From Paraphoma chrysanthemicola (taxonomy: Eukaryota > Ascomycota > Dothideomycetes > Pleosporales > Phaeosphaeriaceae), in the NCBI GenBank assembly GCA_020744225.1, contig JAGMWG010000002.1:124001-188000 (forward strand): a stretch of 64,000 nt of DNA, given 5' to 3'. Of this stretch, positions 55,088 through 64,000 are shown piece after piece. How positions within the stretch are numbered: the first letter of the stretch is position 1; each line of letters begins with the position of its first letter. The notes below the pieces were generated by a model. That model was not told the DNA's origin and searched no databases. It saw nothing but the letters and a program-made list of their open reading frames with translations. Both the position numbers and the translations under genes were made by a program.

Positions 55088-55530
55088 ATGTGTGGGTTTT
55101 CTGACGCTTCTGGATGAAGGTGTATCGGTTTAGCGTTCATAGTTTTAATGACCTCATGACCCATATCTCAACTGTCGACAATTGTCCCAAGTTACATGCT
55201 GATCCCAAAACGCTTTGTAAAACGAGTTGCTAATATCTACCGTTCTAGTCTGGCTCTTACATCAGCAGGAAAAGCTGTGGATAGGCAGATCACTTAGTGT
55301 CTCAGTAAGAGCATTAGTAACAGTTAGACGGCATGAACCACCCTTTTGGATGCCATAAGCAAGTTTTCAAGATTGAGTCTTGCTCTTCCGATCACTGACA
55401 AATTGCCATCTTCCCGCGATCTTGTGTTGAAAGGACCTTAGCTCAACCAGGTGAGCTTGAATCCGCAACTTCCTCTGCGATATTAAAGACTAGCACATCT
55501 CGGTGGCCGCTATGGTGTTGGATTTCCTCA
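55088..55530. other. Convergent 3' intergenic region
   Basis: About 440 bp between the dehydrogenase (+) and a hypothetical gene (-). No gene supported. Confidence 0.55.
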
Positions 55531-56598
55531 TTATGCCACCGACTGACCCTTCCCATTCACATCCTCTGCAGCGCCAAGGATGGCCATCAGACACGATAAC
55601 ATACCCTTAGGCCTGCTATTCTTGACACACGAAAGCGCGAAGCTTAGGTCCACCGGCGTCACCCCAGGTTCTTCATGGACCGCATCCTTTTGCCATTGTG
55701 CTTCTTCGAGAGGCACACGTAGTGCATCCAGTAACTCATTTTGCTCATCCTTGACCTGGTTCATCATTTCTATTGCGGCCTCGTCCGGGGCGGAAGAGCT
55801 TGAGTATTCGAAGTGAGCGTCGAGCAGTGTGGTCGGTAGCTGTTGATTCTTGCGGCCCGGGACAATGCACCCAACAAACGGCGCGACTCGTTTGTTGTAC
55901 TCTGCGTGCCCTATCTCTCGCATCACACAATCCAGCTCGTGCTCCCACTCCCGGTTCAGGATCTGCATTTGTTTCGCCATGAACTTCTTCTGTGCCGCCT
56001 TAAGATCTAGAAACAGGTCGTATACACCGGACTTCCACCTCCAAATGAAGTCTTCGCGTGCGGTGAATAGGCCGGGTGTGTTGTGGTGCTCTAGGACGGC
56101 TGCGAGATACGAGACCATGAAACGTCGCGCAGCAGGCGTGACTTGCTCGGGGCGGCGTGTTGGGGACGAGGTAGCGTGCAGCACTGCAGTGAAAAGAGTG
56201 AAGTTCCAGCGCAATGTATCATGGAAGCGTCTGAACTGGTGAGTCTCGCTGAGCTGGTAGTAGAAGATCAGCCTTGTAGTATGGAGAGACTGGACGCGCT
56301 CGCCCTTGATCGGGCGATCGTTGTCGCGGTTGATGAGTTGCCGATTGCCTAGGAAGACGGCCAGCTGGAGATCCGGCGGAATGGCTCGTAGATGCCGCGC
56401 GCGAGGGGTCTGATGTACGATGTCGTTGACTGTCAGGCTAGGGATCACATACTGCGGTATGTTCGTGAGTTTGCGGGCAAGTAGAATTTCAAGTTTGGCC
56501 AGATCGTCGATTTCGAGACTTGATCCCATGTTGGTGATTATATTCATAGCCGGCATATCTGGCTGTTTCGAAGTGCGACTTGAGAGGTGTAGAGGCAA
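55531..56598 (-). CDS. Hypothetical protein, no recognised domain
   Basis: Not recognised. Single exon of 355 residues. Another in-frame ATG follows 14 codons in (MPAMNIITNM), and the real start may be there. The protein is soluble, predicted largely helical, and rich in Arg, His and Gln. Visible blocks are LRAIPPDLQLAVFLGNRQL, HQFRRFHDTLRWNFTLFTA and AAQKKFMAKQMQILNREW. No signal peptide, membrane segment or metal motif was seen. The long uninterrupted frame and amphipathic helices support a real gene. Lineage-restricted hypothetical proteins like this are common in these fungi. Confidence 0.65.
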   Translation of the reverse strand: MPLHLSSRTSKQPDMPAMNIITNMGSSLEIDDLAKLEILLARKLTNIPQYVIPSLTVNDIVHQTPRARHLRAIPPDLQLAVFLGNRQLINRDNDRPIKGERVQSLHTTRLIFYYQLSETHQFRRFHDTLRWNFTLFTAVLHATSSPTRRPEQVTPAARRFMVSYLAAVLEHHNTPGLFTAREDFIWRWKSGVYDLFLDLKAAQKKFMAKQMQILNREWEHELDCVMREIGHAEYNKRVAPFVGCIVPGRKNQQLPTTLLDAHFEYSSSSAPDEAAIEMMNQVKDEQNELLDALRVPLEEAQWQKDAVHEEPGVTPVDLSFALSCVKNSRPKGMLSCLMAILGAAEDVNGKGQSVA

Positions 56599-57736
56599 GA
56601 TTCAGCGGATCGTGTATTGCTGTTGAGCGCTTCCAGGTGAGGGACGGGCCCGCATGCCTTCACCTTGGAGCAAACACTGGCTCGAAGCAAACGAACGCGC
56701 TGCCTCACACACTCAGACTGTTGTATCATTTGAACGTGATACAGTAACAGCCCGCCCGTCTGCGCTACTTTACCTTGAGACGATGGTCCATACCGACTTA
56801 TTCCGAAGTCGCAAAAGGCAGAGGTGTTGTCCGAGTAGGACCTTGAAGAAAGAGACAGAGTTTCGAGCAGCTATTTCGACGGCGACTCTATCAAACCAAT
56901 TTCTTCTACCATTGAGCATCCATGTATAGCACGGTAATGCTAGACGTGTATGGACACGACCTCGCATCGCTTCAATCTAGTATTCAATATGGAAGCGCAC
57001 TGCTAGACGTGACTGAATATTTTCAAAAGGAACGTGTACAACAGTATGGCAAGTGGCGGTAGACGTGACGAAGAGATTGGAAAAAGATGTTCATGTGTCC
57101 CACATAACATATACTCTGGAAGACAAGGCATCAGAGACGCATCGCGAACTATTATGCTTTCCGACAAAGCCGAGAACTTCACAGGCGGCCGTCCTCACTG
57201 TGTTAATCTGGTCCTAGGATGAAATCTCATATAACTCGGCCAGGCAGTAGTTCATGCGGAATGTTGGGGTTCGCGTGAGAAGTCACTGCGAATTCTAAGA
57301 GTAGACCACACGACTAAGTCAACATTGACTTCACTCGACTGTTATCTTTTACTCAAGACGCTAAAATGAAGTCCTAAGCTACCAAGTCCCAAGTTCGTCA
57401 ATCCAAACTGGCACTGCCACATCGCCCAAGAGGCTTTACGCGTCGTTCATTTCGCGATCTCGTATGTGTGGGGCTGTGCAAACCATGAGATGATGATCGT
57501 CAGGAACAAACTCCGCCACAACGTCAGCAGCCGTTGAAGTCCGAGATCTACGGGGTTAGCGGGAGCTATGTTTCAGATTCTGTATCCATCGCGGGCCAAT
57601 TGTGGGGAAGTATGCGCAAATAATATGCAGCTCATTGTGGTTACGCTAGAACGATACATAAAGTCTAAGCTCGAAAGTATCTTGATGCGCGCGAAGTTCA
57701 TCGCCTTGCTAACCTGCGACTATAAAGCACAACTAC
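56599..57736. other. Intergenic stretch without a supportable gene
   Basis: About 1.1 kb between two minus-strand genes. Only short frames without motifs. It should hold the promoter of the hypothetical gene at 56.6 kb and the 3' UTR of the gene ending at 57737. Confidence 0.5.
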
Positions 57737-58608
57737 TTAGTTGAAGCTAACATGCACATGATCCCTGTGAAATGTTAGTACCTCTTGTAACTTCGCGAAA
57801 GTATAACCTACCAATGGTTCTGTGTGATACTATTGCGATCCTCCATCGGCTTCCACCCAGTCCAGGGCTCGACCTTGTTCCCAGACTGCCAAATGCGCTG
57901 ACCCCAGATGATATACTTCACACTGTGTCCAGCGCGATTGTTCATGATCCATTCCGCGATTTCACGCCCTGAGGATGTGGGTGCCTATGCTCACGTCAAT
58001 TTGGATGAAGGTGGACAAAAGAAACTGCAGAAGACTTACGCTGCCGGCATCCGAACACATAAAGTCGATAGCTTCTCCACAGCAATGATCGCTCTTCGCA
58101 CAATCGCAATTCGGTCGGAAGCATCCCAAGCTCTTGATCCTGCCCGGGAACTGATTGACTACCCACTTCGCTCCGTTCTTCGAAACAGCATCGCACTTCG
58201 AATCTGTGATGGCGCCGGGATCCTTGTATCCGCCAAAGCCTTGAGCAGCGGATTGGCAGCACTTGAACGTTCCCGGTCCGGGGCATTGGTTGGAAATAGA
58301 CTCGCCAGCGCAATCGCTGACCCAGCGACAGTTTCCGGGACTCGCACCGCACTTGGGTTTGCTACAGCACTTGACGTCAGCCGGATCAGATGGACAGCCT
58401 CCATCAATGGTGGTGCCGCCGGAGGCGGTGCAGTCAGATTTCTTGACACAGACGCCTGGAGGGTTAATTAGTATTACTTCCAAATGATGTATGGGTAAGT
58501 TGACGGACCCGCAACGCTGTTAGGGCCATAGCAGGGCTCGTTGAGAGCGGCGAGGACGCCCTGTGTCGCTAGAAGCGTTGCTAGCAGAGAAGTGATGGTG
58601 AATTGCAT
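57737..58608 (-). CDS. Secreted cysteine-rich protein with ARB_07466-like / M15-like C-terminal domain
   Basis: Four exons close in phase: 58509-58608, 58040-58455, 57812-57984 and 57737-57764, giving 238 residues. A signal peptide (about 1-20) is followed by a cysteine-rich region of about 70 residues (GVCVKKSDC, DVKCCSKPKC, TFKCC). The C-terminal domain, about residues 100-238, resembles the D-Ala-D-Ala carboxypeptidase/M15-like domain named after Arthroderma ARB_07466. Candidate metal ligands are intact: His and Asp in HCCGEAID (H-x6-D), and the second His of DHVHVSF at the very end. Other family blocks are VKYIIWGQRIW and MEDRNSITQNHW. The last exon encodes only WDHVHVSFN and is needed for the H-x-H motif. 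Secretion is likely; substrate (peptidoglycan-like, chitin-associated or other) unknown. The unspliced frame hides the whole C-terminus. Confidence 0.85.
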
Positions 58609-58665
58609 GTTGATGGTTGTAGTGCTCGGTGGAGTTATACTGCAATCTGGTGGAAAGCTCGATGA

Positions 58666-58673
58666 CTTATATA
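58666..58673 (-). promoter_or_regulatory. TATA box of the secreted M15-like gene
   Basis: TATATAAG on the minus strand, 58 bp upstream of the start codon, a canonical TATA element that fits a regulated, highly expressed secreted-protein gene with a short leader. Confidence 0.55.
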
Positions 58674-60142
58674 CTCCTACTTACGGCTTCTAGGTCCTTT
58701 AATATGCTACACATGAAGTCAATGGCTGAACAAACACATGATGTTTTTGCGAACACGACATCCAATGCGAGCCCGTCGTGGTACGAATTGTTGCGATGGA
58801 GCGAGACATTTTTAGATCAGGTACAAGACGAGTCCTGGTAATGGGGCCAGAATTCGTGAATCCGGGGAATGTCCCTTGCATGCGGCTGAAGATCTCTTGG
58901 CTCAAGCACCCAAAATTTCGCACCATGTCGAGTCAAAAGGCACTTTCTCTTTGCAGATCTACGCCGCTTGAACTTGATGTGTATTCGATTCGACGACATC
59001 GCATTGCAATACTTACACAATCCACACGAGATCGCGCTAGCTCTTCGGATTACTCGCATATGTACTTGACTGTGCTAGACCGTGGGTTTATGAAGGGCTC
59101 GGTATTCGAAACATGTCCGTACTCAGCCTCATCGTACTCATCGTACTACTTCCCGGCGTACACGTGACGTCATTCGCTGCTACGCTTCGCTTGTCCTGTA
59201 CTCAATGAGAGCGATATACATACCATGATTCACATACAGATCATGCAAGAGGCTGATAGCGTGAATGCTGCGGCCGGACATACACACGAACCAACCGCCA
59301 AATCGAGGTCGTTGGTCCTTCTGTCTCTCATGGATGCATGTACAAGTGGACGATACTTGCCGGTCAAGGTGCCCGAAATTGCGGTCTCATACCTCGATCA
59401 TAAGTACCCCATAGCCTAGTCGAATGTAGACGCGGTGCTCTCTGAGTCGTCGATCAAGAGATTGCATGGCTAAGTGTAAAACCGCCCAATCAAGTCCATG
59501 CCACTCGATCCCCGGCCATGATTCGCTCCCGACCAAACACCGTCCTCAGTCCGCACTCAACTGTTGCGCATGTGCCCATGTACGTGCCTGCATTCCCTCA
59601 GCCCAAGACGCCGATACCCGATCTCGAAGTGAAGTCATGGCAGCTACATGCCAACAAGGCTTCACCATACAAGAACACTCTACAACACGTGCCCGCCCCC
59701 GGTGTCCGAAAATAAGTAGTTTCCCTGCCCGTAGCCGAAGGGGCACCGAAGGGCAACCGTGATCGACGGACTGCACCAAACCTGCCTGATGCGGAAGGTT
59801 CGGGGCTTCGTGGCGCTGGCTAGCGTGCGCCCCATCACCACCACGATTCTAGGCTGACGATGGGGCGGGTGTTTATTTTGGTCGAATGGGATCGTTACTT
59901 GCGATCATCAGGAAGTGCGCGCGAGAAACGAAGCTCGGGCCGATGGACGTATGCTTGCTGAACGCGAGGCTGGTGGTCTGAAGGGGTTTGGGGGCCGGGA
60001 GAGTGCTATTTGTGTGGTGACGCGGGATGCGAGATACGAGGATAGATTGCGGCCTCGTTTTCGTCGCTGCGTAGTAAGTTTTTGCGTCTTGGGAGGGACA
60101 GAGGGAGAGGATGGATGGAGGGAAGCGTAGGTTGAGACTGAC
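58674..60142. other. Intergenic stretch without a supportable gene
   Basis: About 1.5 kb upstream of the M15-like gene (-) and of the small secreted protein candidate (+). Frames are short and motif-free. A TCATCGTAC direct duplication occurs near 59130. Confidence 0.5.
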
Positions 60143-60148
60143 TATAAG
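60143..60148 (+). promoter_or_regulatory. Possible TATA box of the small secreted protein gene
   Basis: TATAAG 106 bp upstream of the start codon, in the context GACTATAAGAAC. Sequence and spacing are suitable; no other support. Confidence 0.4.
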
Positions 60149-60248
60149 AACGTGTGAGAGACGCGATGATTGTTCTTCAGACAACAGTCCGTCTTCAACT
60201 TTGACCTCTTGATCAGATCTCGAACAGTAATCGGTCCGAACTATCATC

Positions 60249-60473
60249 ATGCAATTGTCCTACTTATCCCTCCTGCTCATCTCTTCTACCACTCTGGTTA
60301 CCGCAGCACCGACAACTCAGACATTCACCATTGCTGTCGAGAAGCGCCAGAGCGATACCACAAAGCTGATCAAATCCTGTCTTGCTGAGCGCGGTGGTAG
60401 TGCGAGGATATGGGATTGTTCGAAGAGCAGAGTGCGTCGTCATGGTACCACCAACACGCAGGTTAGACACTAA
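60249..60473 (+). CDS. Candidate small secreted protein with Kex2 site
   Basis: A 74-codon frame with a clear signal peptide (MQLSYLSLLLISSTTLVTA, cleavage likely before AAP) and a short pro-segment ending in a Lys-Arg site (TIAVEKR), then SCLAERGGSARIWDCSKSR with two cysteines. The frame may not end at 60473: a GTGCGT donor at about 60430 and an AACAG acceptor at about 60477 would join to KYSTYVIVQGCVGVCV, adding two cysteines. This gives an effector-like or peptide-precursor-like architecture. Family unknown; the 3' structure is uncertain. Confidence 0.5.
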   Translation: MQLSYLSLLLISSTTLVTAAPTTQTFTIAVEKRQSDTTKLIKSCLAERGGSARIWDCSKSRVRRHGTTNTQVRH

Positions 60474-60626
60474 CAGAAGTACAGTACATATGTGATAGTT
60501 CAGGGATGTGTTGGGGTGTGTGTAAATGCAAGGAAAAAATTCCTAGTCGTCTCAAATAATCTATGCCGTCATTATCGATTCAAAGGAGGCTCATTGTCCA
60601 AGTCCAGCATGAACGCAGTCAAGAGA

Positions 60627-62345
60627 TCAATCATACTCGTCTTCCCAACCTCCCCCATACTTCCAACTCCCGTTCGATCCTTCCGCTACCTCTTTGATCC
60701 CTTTGCCATCACCCATGGGATAGTACATCCTGATTACGGTATCGTTGTATGCAACAACACCGAAGGGCCCGTTCGCCAGACTTGGTTTAGGGACACTGCC
60801 GCTCAGGTCACCTGTGGTCCACTTGCTCCTGGCGTACTGTACTTGCTGCATCTTGGCACCATCGAAGAAGAAAACTTGGACTGTTTGGCCGCTGTCCGAG
60901 GTGGCTATGCCAAGGTTGCGGGGGAGCTCGGTTGGAGTGGTGTATGTGGATAGGGATGTAGCTATGGCACAAAGTCAGACTCGCATAGCTTTTGTGGCTG
61001 TGGTTTTCAGCGGAACGTACGTTGACTCCAAGTTGAGCTTTTCCATACGGATGTGGCCATCTTGAGCTTCTTTTCTTCGTCAAACCAGAATAGCCAGATC
61101 TCGCCGTTCGCGATGCCAGCAGCAAGAGGGGACGCTTTGTGGGCCTTGGCTTTGTCACCAACAGGTTTTGCGGCACTCCAAGTGTTGCTCTTGGAGTCGT
61201 ACGAGGCTCCGGACATTAGGCCATCGTTGCTCACGGTGTACTTGTGCAGCAGGCCTGCGGCTGGTGATAGCATGAAGGATGCTACCCCTGGAGAATTTGT
61301 AGTGGATTCGGAGACTAATGCAGTGCGCGGCGATTGGCATGATGTTCCGTTCACATTGCAGTGAAACACGAGGGACGATTGCGACTGCTGAGCTTGTGCC
61401 ATGTAGTGTATGTGGATTTCCTGATCGAGGTTCAGCCACAGTACTCACGCTCTATGCGACAATCCTTACGAAAGTGTCGTTGGACTGAAAAGCAGCAGCA
61501 GCAATGGATGTGTTGTTTATTGCAGCTTGAGTCGTCTCGAGCTTCATTGGGTCCACCCACTTTATCTGCCCTTTGACATAGTCGGCTTTCTCGGGGTAGT
61601 AGGCACGCATCCAGAGGTCACCGTTCGCCTTCTGCCATATATTGAACATGGTGCCTTTAGACCTAAGTATGATTTTAGACGAACGTATGGAACTTAATTC
61701 ACAAGTGGACATACTGGGTAGTGACAATCTTCCGCATCGGCTCCGGTGCCGGGGCAGGAGTCAAGGTATTCGTGCTTTCAGTCAAATTCGAGTTAGGACT
61801 GACGCTAGGTGAGGGCGACGGAGCCTGATGGTCCTGAACATTCTGTGTTGTAACGTTGTCTAGCTATGCGCACGTCAGTTGATATTACGACAAAACGTGT
61901 AGTAGTTATACCGATTTCCTCTTCGACACTGCAAGGCCTCCTGCAACACCCCCGACAATTGCAGCAACAATCAAAGCCAAGACAATGGCTGCGATAACGA
62001 TATTTCTCCGAGAACCGCAAAATCTCTTCTCACTGGGTGGCAGTGTCGTCTTGTCTTCGTCCACATCGCGAGTTGATGAGTTCGAGTCGCTCAGCTCATA
62101 GTAGTCTTTCTGAGGGTAAGTCTCAGCTGGCAGATATACAGGATACTTGTCGGATGCTGAGTTGCGGGATGTGTTTGATCGGGAAGTGATTTCGAATCGT
62201 GCTCTAACGGCACAGCATTCTTAGCGACATGCAACTGTGGAAGGGACTTTGGATCGTGCTCCAGTGGCTAGGTTTATTAGATGTCCGCCTATGCCACAGA
62301 ATCATACACTAAAACTGGACTTACGGTTCTCTGTAGGTCTGCCAT
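60627..62345 (-). CDS. Membrane-anchored fucose-specific-lectin-like protein
   Basis: Exons 60627-60961, 61021-61420, 61470-61662, 61715-61863 and a membrane exon ending at 61912 close in phase. The predicted protein is type II: a cytosolic N-terminus (MADLQRT), one transmembrane helix (RNIVIAAIVLALIVAAIVG), a Ser/Pro/Thr-rich stalk (about 45 residues, with APAPEP), and a beta-propeller-like extracellular domain. That domain has repeats with IWQKANGDLWMRAYY, IHIHYMAQAQQSQSSL and VQVFFFDGAKMQQVQYAR, resembling the fungal fucose-specific lectin family (PF07938). The 5' end is ambiguous. Coding-like sequence with two EHD(P/S)KSLP units lies at 62267-62150, but in a frame that does not run into the membrane exon. 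A phase-consistent model skips it, using a donor near 62308 and an acceptor before 62203. Sugar-binding residues cannot be confirmed by eye. Confidence 0.65.
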
Positions 62346-64000
62346 CGTAAACACCCAAATAATAATTAGTAGTATAGTATAGAGATAGAAAGAATGCACG
62401 CAAAGAAGCGAATGAACTGCCGATTGCTATGTACGAGCAGGAGTAAAACGAACGACACGCTTCATACCGGCGTGAGATACCTAGCAAAGAGAAATCATAG
62501 AAGTCTATAGGGGTGGTTGAAGGTGCTTGGCCCCCAGTTTGGAGGACGTAGTAAATCTCGGTTCCTGCAGCCTTGTGCGCCTCTCAGCTACACAACCAAC
62601 CAGCGAAGAGCTGCACGACGCAGGAGTGATCCTAGACCCGGATATATGGCGAAAGAGGGTAGAATAATCATATACAGCCTGCCTCTATTTCAGACAATGG
62701 TTGTGCAGTGATAAGCTCCACCGGTGACGTGGGATGAAGCTGTCATGTATTAGGTGGCGAGAAGGCTCACCAATGGAGGGCATACCGCAACCGCCATGCC
62801 CAGAAGAAGTCGGTACCTGTGTTGAGCGTATCGTGAATAGATATAAGTGCTTTGAGGTTCTGGGCTGCGCAATATGAACTGCAGCTGGGAGATCTCCACG
62901 ACCCTGTGGAGCGGAAGCTGGGGTCGTAGGTATGAAGAGACTCCAGAAACATGCCCATGGATATTGTAAGGCGCAGTGTTTCTAAGGAACCTGCCTCCAT
63001 CTCTTCTACGCAAAGGGAGTAAAGGGCAATCGTTACCTGCTCCGCGCATGAGGCTACGGAGGTGATGCAGGAGGCTAACTGGGGTTGTGGAGGTGCGTGG
63101 ACAGCATTTGATGGTACAGTGCAATTTCTGGACATCCAAGAACTGGCTATAGCCCCAAAACTTATGAGCTCTCGGCGGAAAGTTTGGCAAAGTACTTGGG
63201 GGTTACCAATCCACAAGCATTCTGAGATCTGTGTTGGTCCTTCACGTGGTCTGGCATCCGGTGCCCTGGCCGATCTCTAGGCAGGCAGGGTCGGCAATAC
63301 TTGGAGTACCAAGACATGAGTCAGTGGATATTGCTGCTGCTCTTTGACAAGGCTTTCAGCAACAAAGAGAGCACAATCTCTCGGTCCGGCGAGGGCGCAA
63401 TCGATTGGGTCTCGGTCTTTGGCTTGGCGTCGGTGCACGGATGGGGATGTCGAATGAGGCTCTCAAACCTCAGGTGCAGCAGCAGCCCTGGCAGACGTCT
63501 GACAGCCCGAATACGTGCAGGGTTCGTTATATATGCACGAATATAGCCCCGCGATGCTGGCGGTTGACAGGTGCGCGACCCGCCAACATCGAGCTGGGAG
63601 GACGACGCAGCGCAGTCCGACGGCTGCGAACTTGCGGATACGAAGACGAGGACGGCGCGCTCGGCAGCTCAGGTACGAGAAACTAGTGAAAGCCATCAGT
63701 CAGCGTGAGCACACCAACGGGCGCACTGGCAAGCTGGGCGGCCATTGGCTGCCGGGCGACTACGCGAAATTGAGCTGCGTATGGACGAGGATTTTGCTGG
63801 GGTTGAGTGTGGCGGAGCACCTTTGGTGCTGGCCCCCCTGCTCTTTCCGCATCTGGCTGCCGGATGCAGTCGCGGCCGTTGCCCACGCCGTGCCTGCGTG
63901 AAAGAAAGCAGTCCTGTTTTTAGCAGCCGTCGCACAAAGGCTGGCTTCAACAGAACCGTCGAGGCGGTCGCCGCATGCAACGAGCAGGGTGGCATCTGAC
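62346..64000. other. Right-hand end, no supportable gene
   Basis: About 1.65 kb containing the lectin-like gene's promoter and then only short frames. A 149-codon minus-strand frame (62767-63216) has a mildly protein-like middle (CVEEMEAGSLETLRLTISMG, then NLKALISIHDTLNT) ahead of a possible GTACCG donor. No start, acceptor or family supports it as a gene. Confidence 0.4.

Noticed and set aside
58263..58487. Plus-strand frames opposite the cysteine-rich secreted gene
   Set aside because: The minus strand has signal peptide, cysteine pattern, four in-phase exons and a TATA box; the plus strand has none.
1..64000. Transposons, CRISPR arrays or a centromere/telomere-like block
   Set aside because: No reverse transcriptase or transposase coding, long terminal or inverted repeats, regular spacer arrays, or long AT-rich RIP-like blocks were seen.

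Overview
This 64 kb window is nuclear DNA from a filamentous ascomycete (Pezizomycotina; a Dothideomycete is my guess, not proven). The genes are split by short GT-AG introns of about 40-130 bp with CTAAC/CTGAC-like branch sites. They include fungal-only families: Zn(II)2Cys6 and Fungal_trans_2 regulators, an Mtr-type amino acid permease, CYP55 nitric oxide reductase and an ARB_07466-like secreted protein. There are no operons, no CRISPR array, no recognisable tRNA or rRNA, and no intact transposon. I rebuilt exon structures by matching splice sites to reading phase; where the phases close, the models are firm.

Layout. 0.4-2.4 kb: Mtr-type permease (+). 2.8-4.2 kb: cyclophilin-40 (-). 4.8-6.3 kb: IFRD-family protein (-). 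8.1-9.4 kb or beyond: C2H2 zinc-finger protein (-) with an unresolved 5' end. 11.2-13.25 kb: NOT3/NOT5 subunit of CCR4-NOT (-), divergent from a D-aminoacyl-tRNA deacylase (+, 13.7-14.5 kb). 14.6-16.0 kb: P450nor (-), divergent from an FMN-binding split-barrel protein (+, 17.1-18.0 kb). 18.7-20.9 kb: secreted double-GH43 enzyme (+). 21.45-21.8 kb: a 66-bp tandem repeat. 21.8-23.9 kb: nuclear-looking coiled-coil protein of unknown function (-), divergent from V-ATPase subunit d (+, 24.5-25.7 kb). 26.2-28.2 kb: six-exon hypothetical gene (+).

30.0-31.8 kb: Fungal_trans_2 regulator (-). 34.2-35.6 kb: PKA regulatory subunit (-) with a long GC-rich upstream region. 37.4-39.8 kb: Crp1/Mdg1-like CBM48 protein with internal repeats (+). 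40.5-41.5 kb: disordered hypothetical protein (+). 42.0-43.9 kb: FHA protein with a hydrophobic C-terminal tail (-), divergent from the RNA polymerase III largest subunit (+, 44.7-49.1 kb). 50.1-52.3 kb: Zn(II)2Cys6 regulator (-). 54.1-55.1 kb: zinc alcohol dehydrogenase (+). 55.5-56.6 kb: hypothetical (-). 57.7-58.6 kb: secreted cysteine-rich M15-like protein (-). 60.2 kb: candidate small secreted protein (+). 60.6-62.3 kb: membrane-anchored fucose-lectin-like protein (-). The last 1.6 kb holds nothing I can name.

Most of the window is a housekeeping mosaic (transcription, mRNA decay, tRNA proofreading, proton pumping, cAMP signalling). Between these genes sit accessory or environment-facing ones: permease, P450nor, GH43, lectin, M15-like protein and small secreted protein. 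The genes do not form an evident metabolic cluster. The most interesting items are the M15-like secreted protein with complete metal-ligand motifs, the 66-bp repeat array, the dibasic site between the two GH43 modules, and three introns that are multiples of three with no stop.
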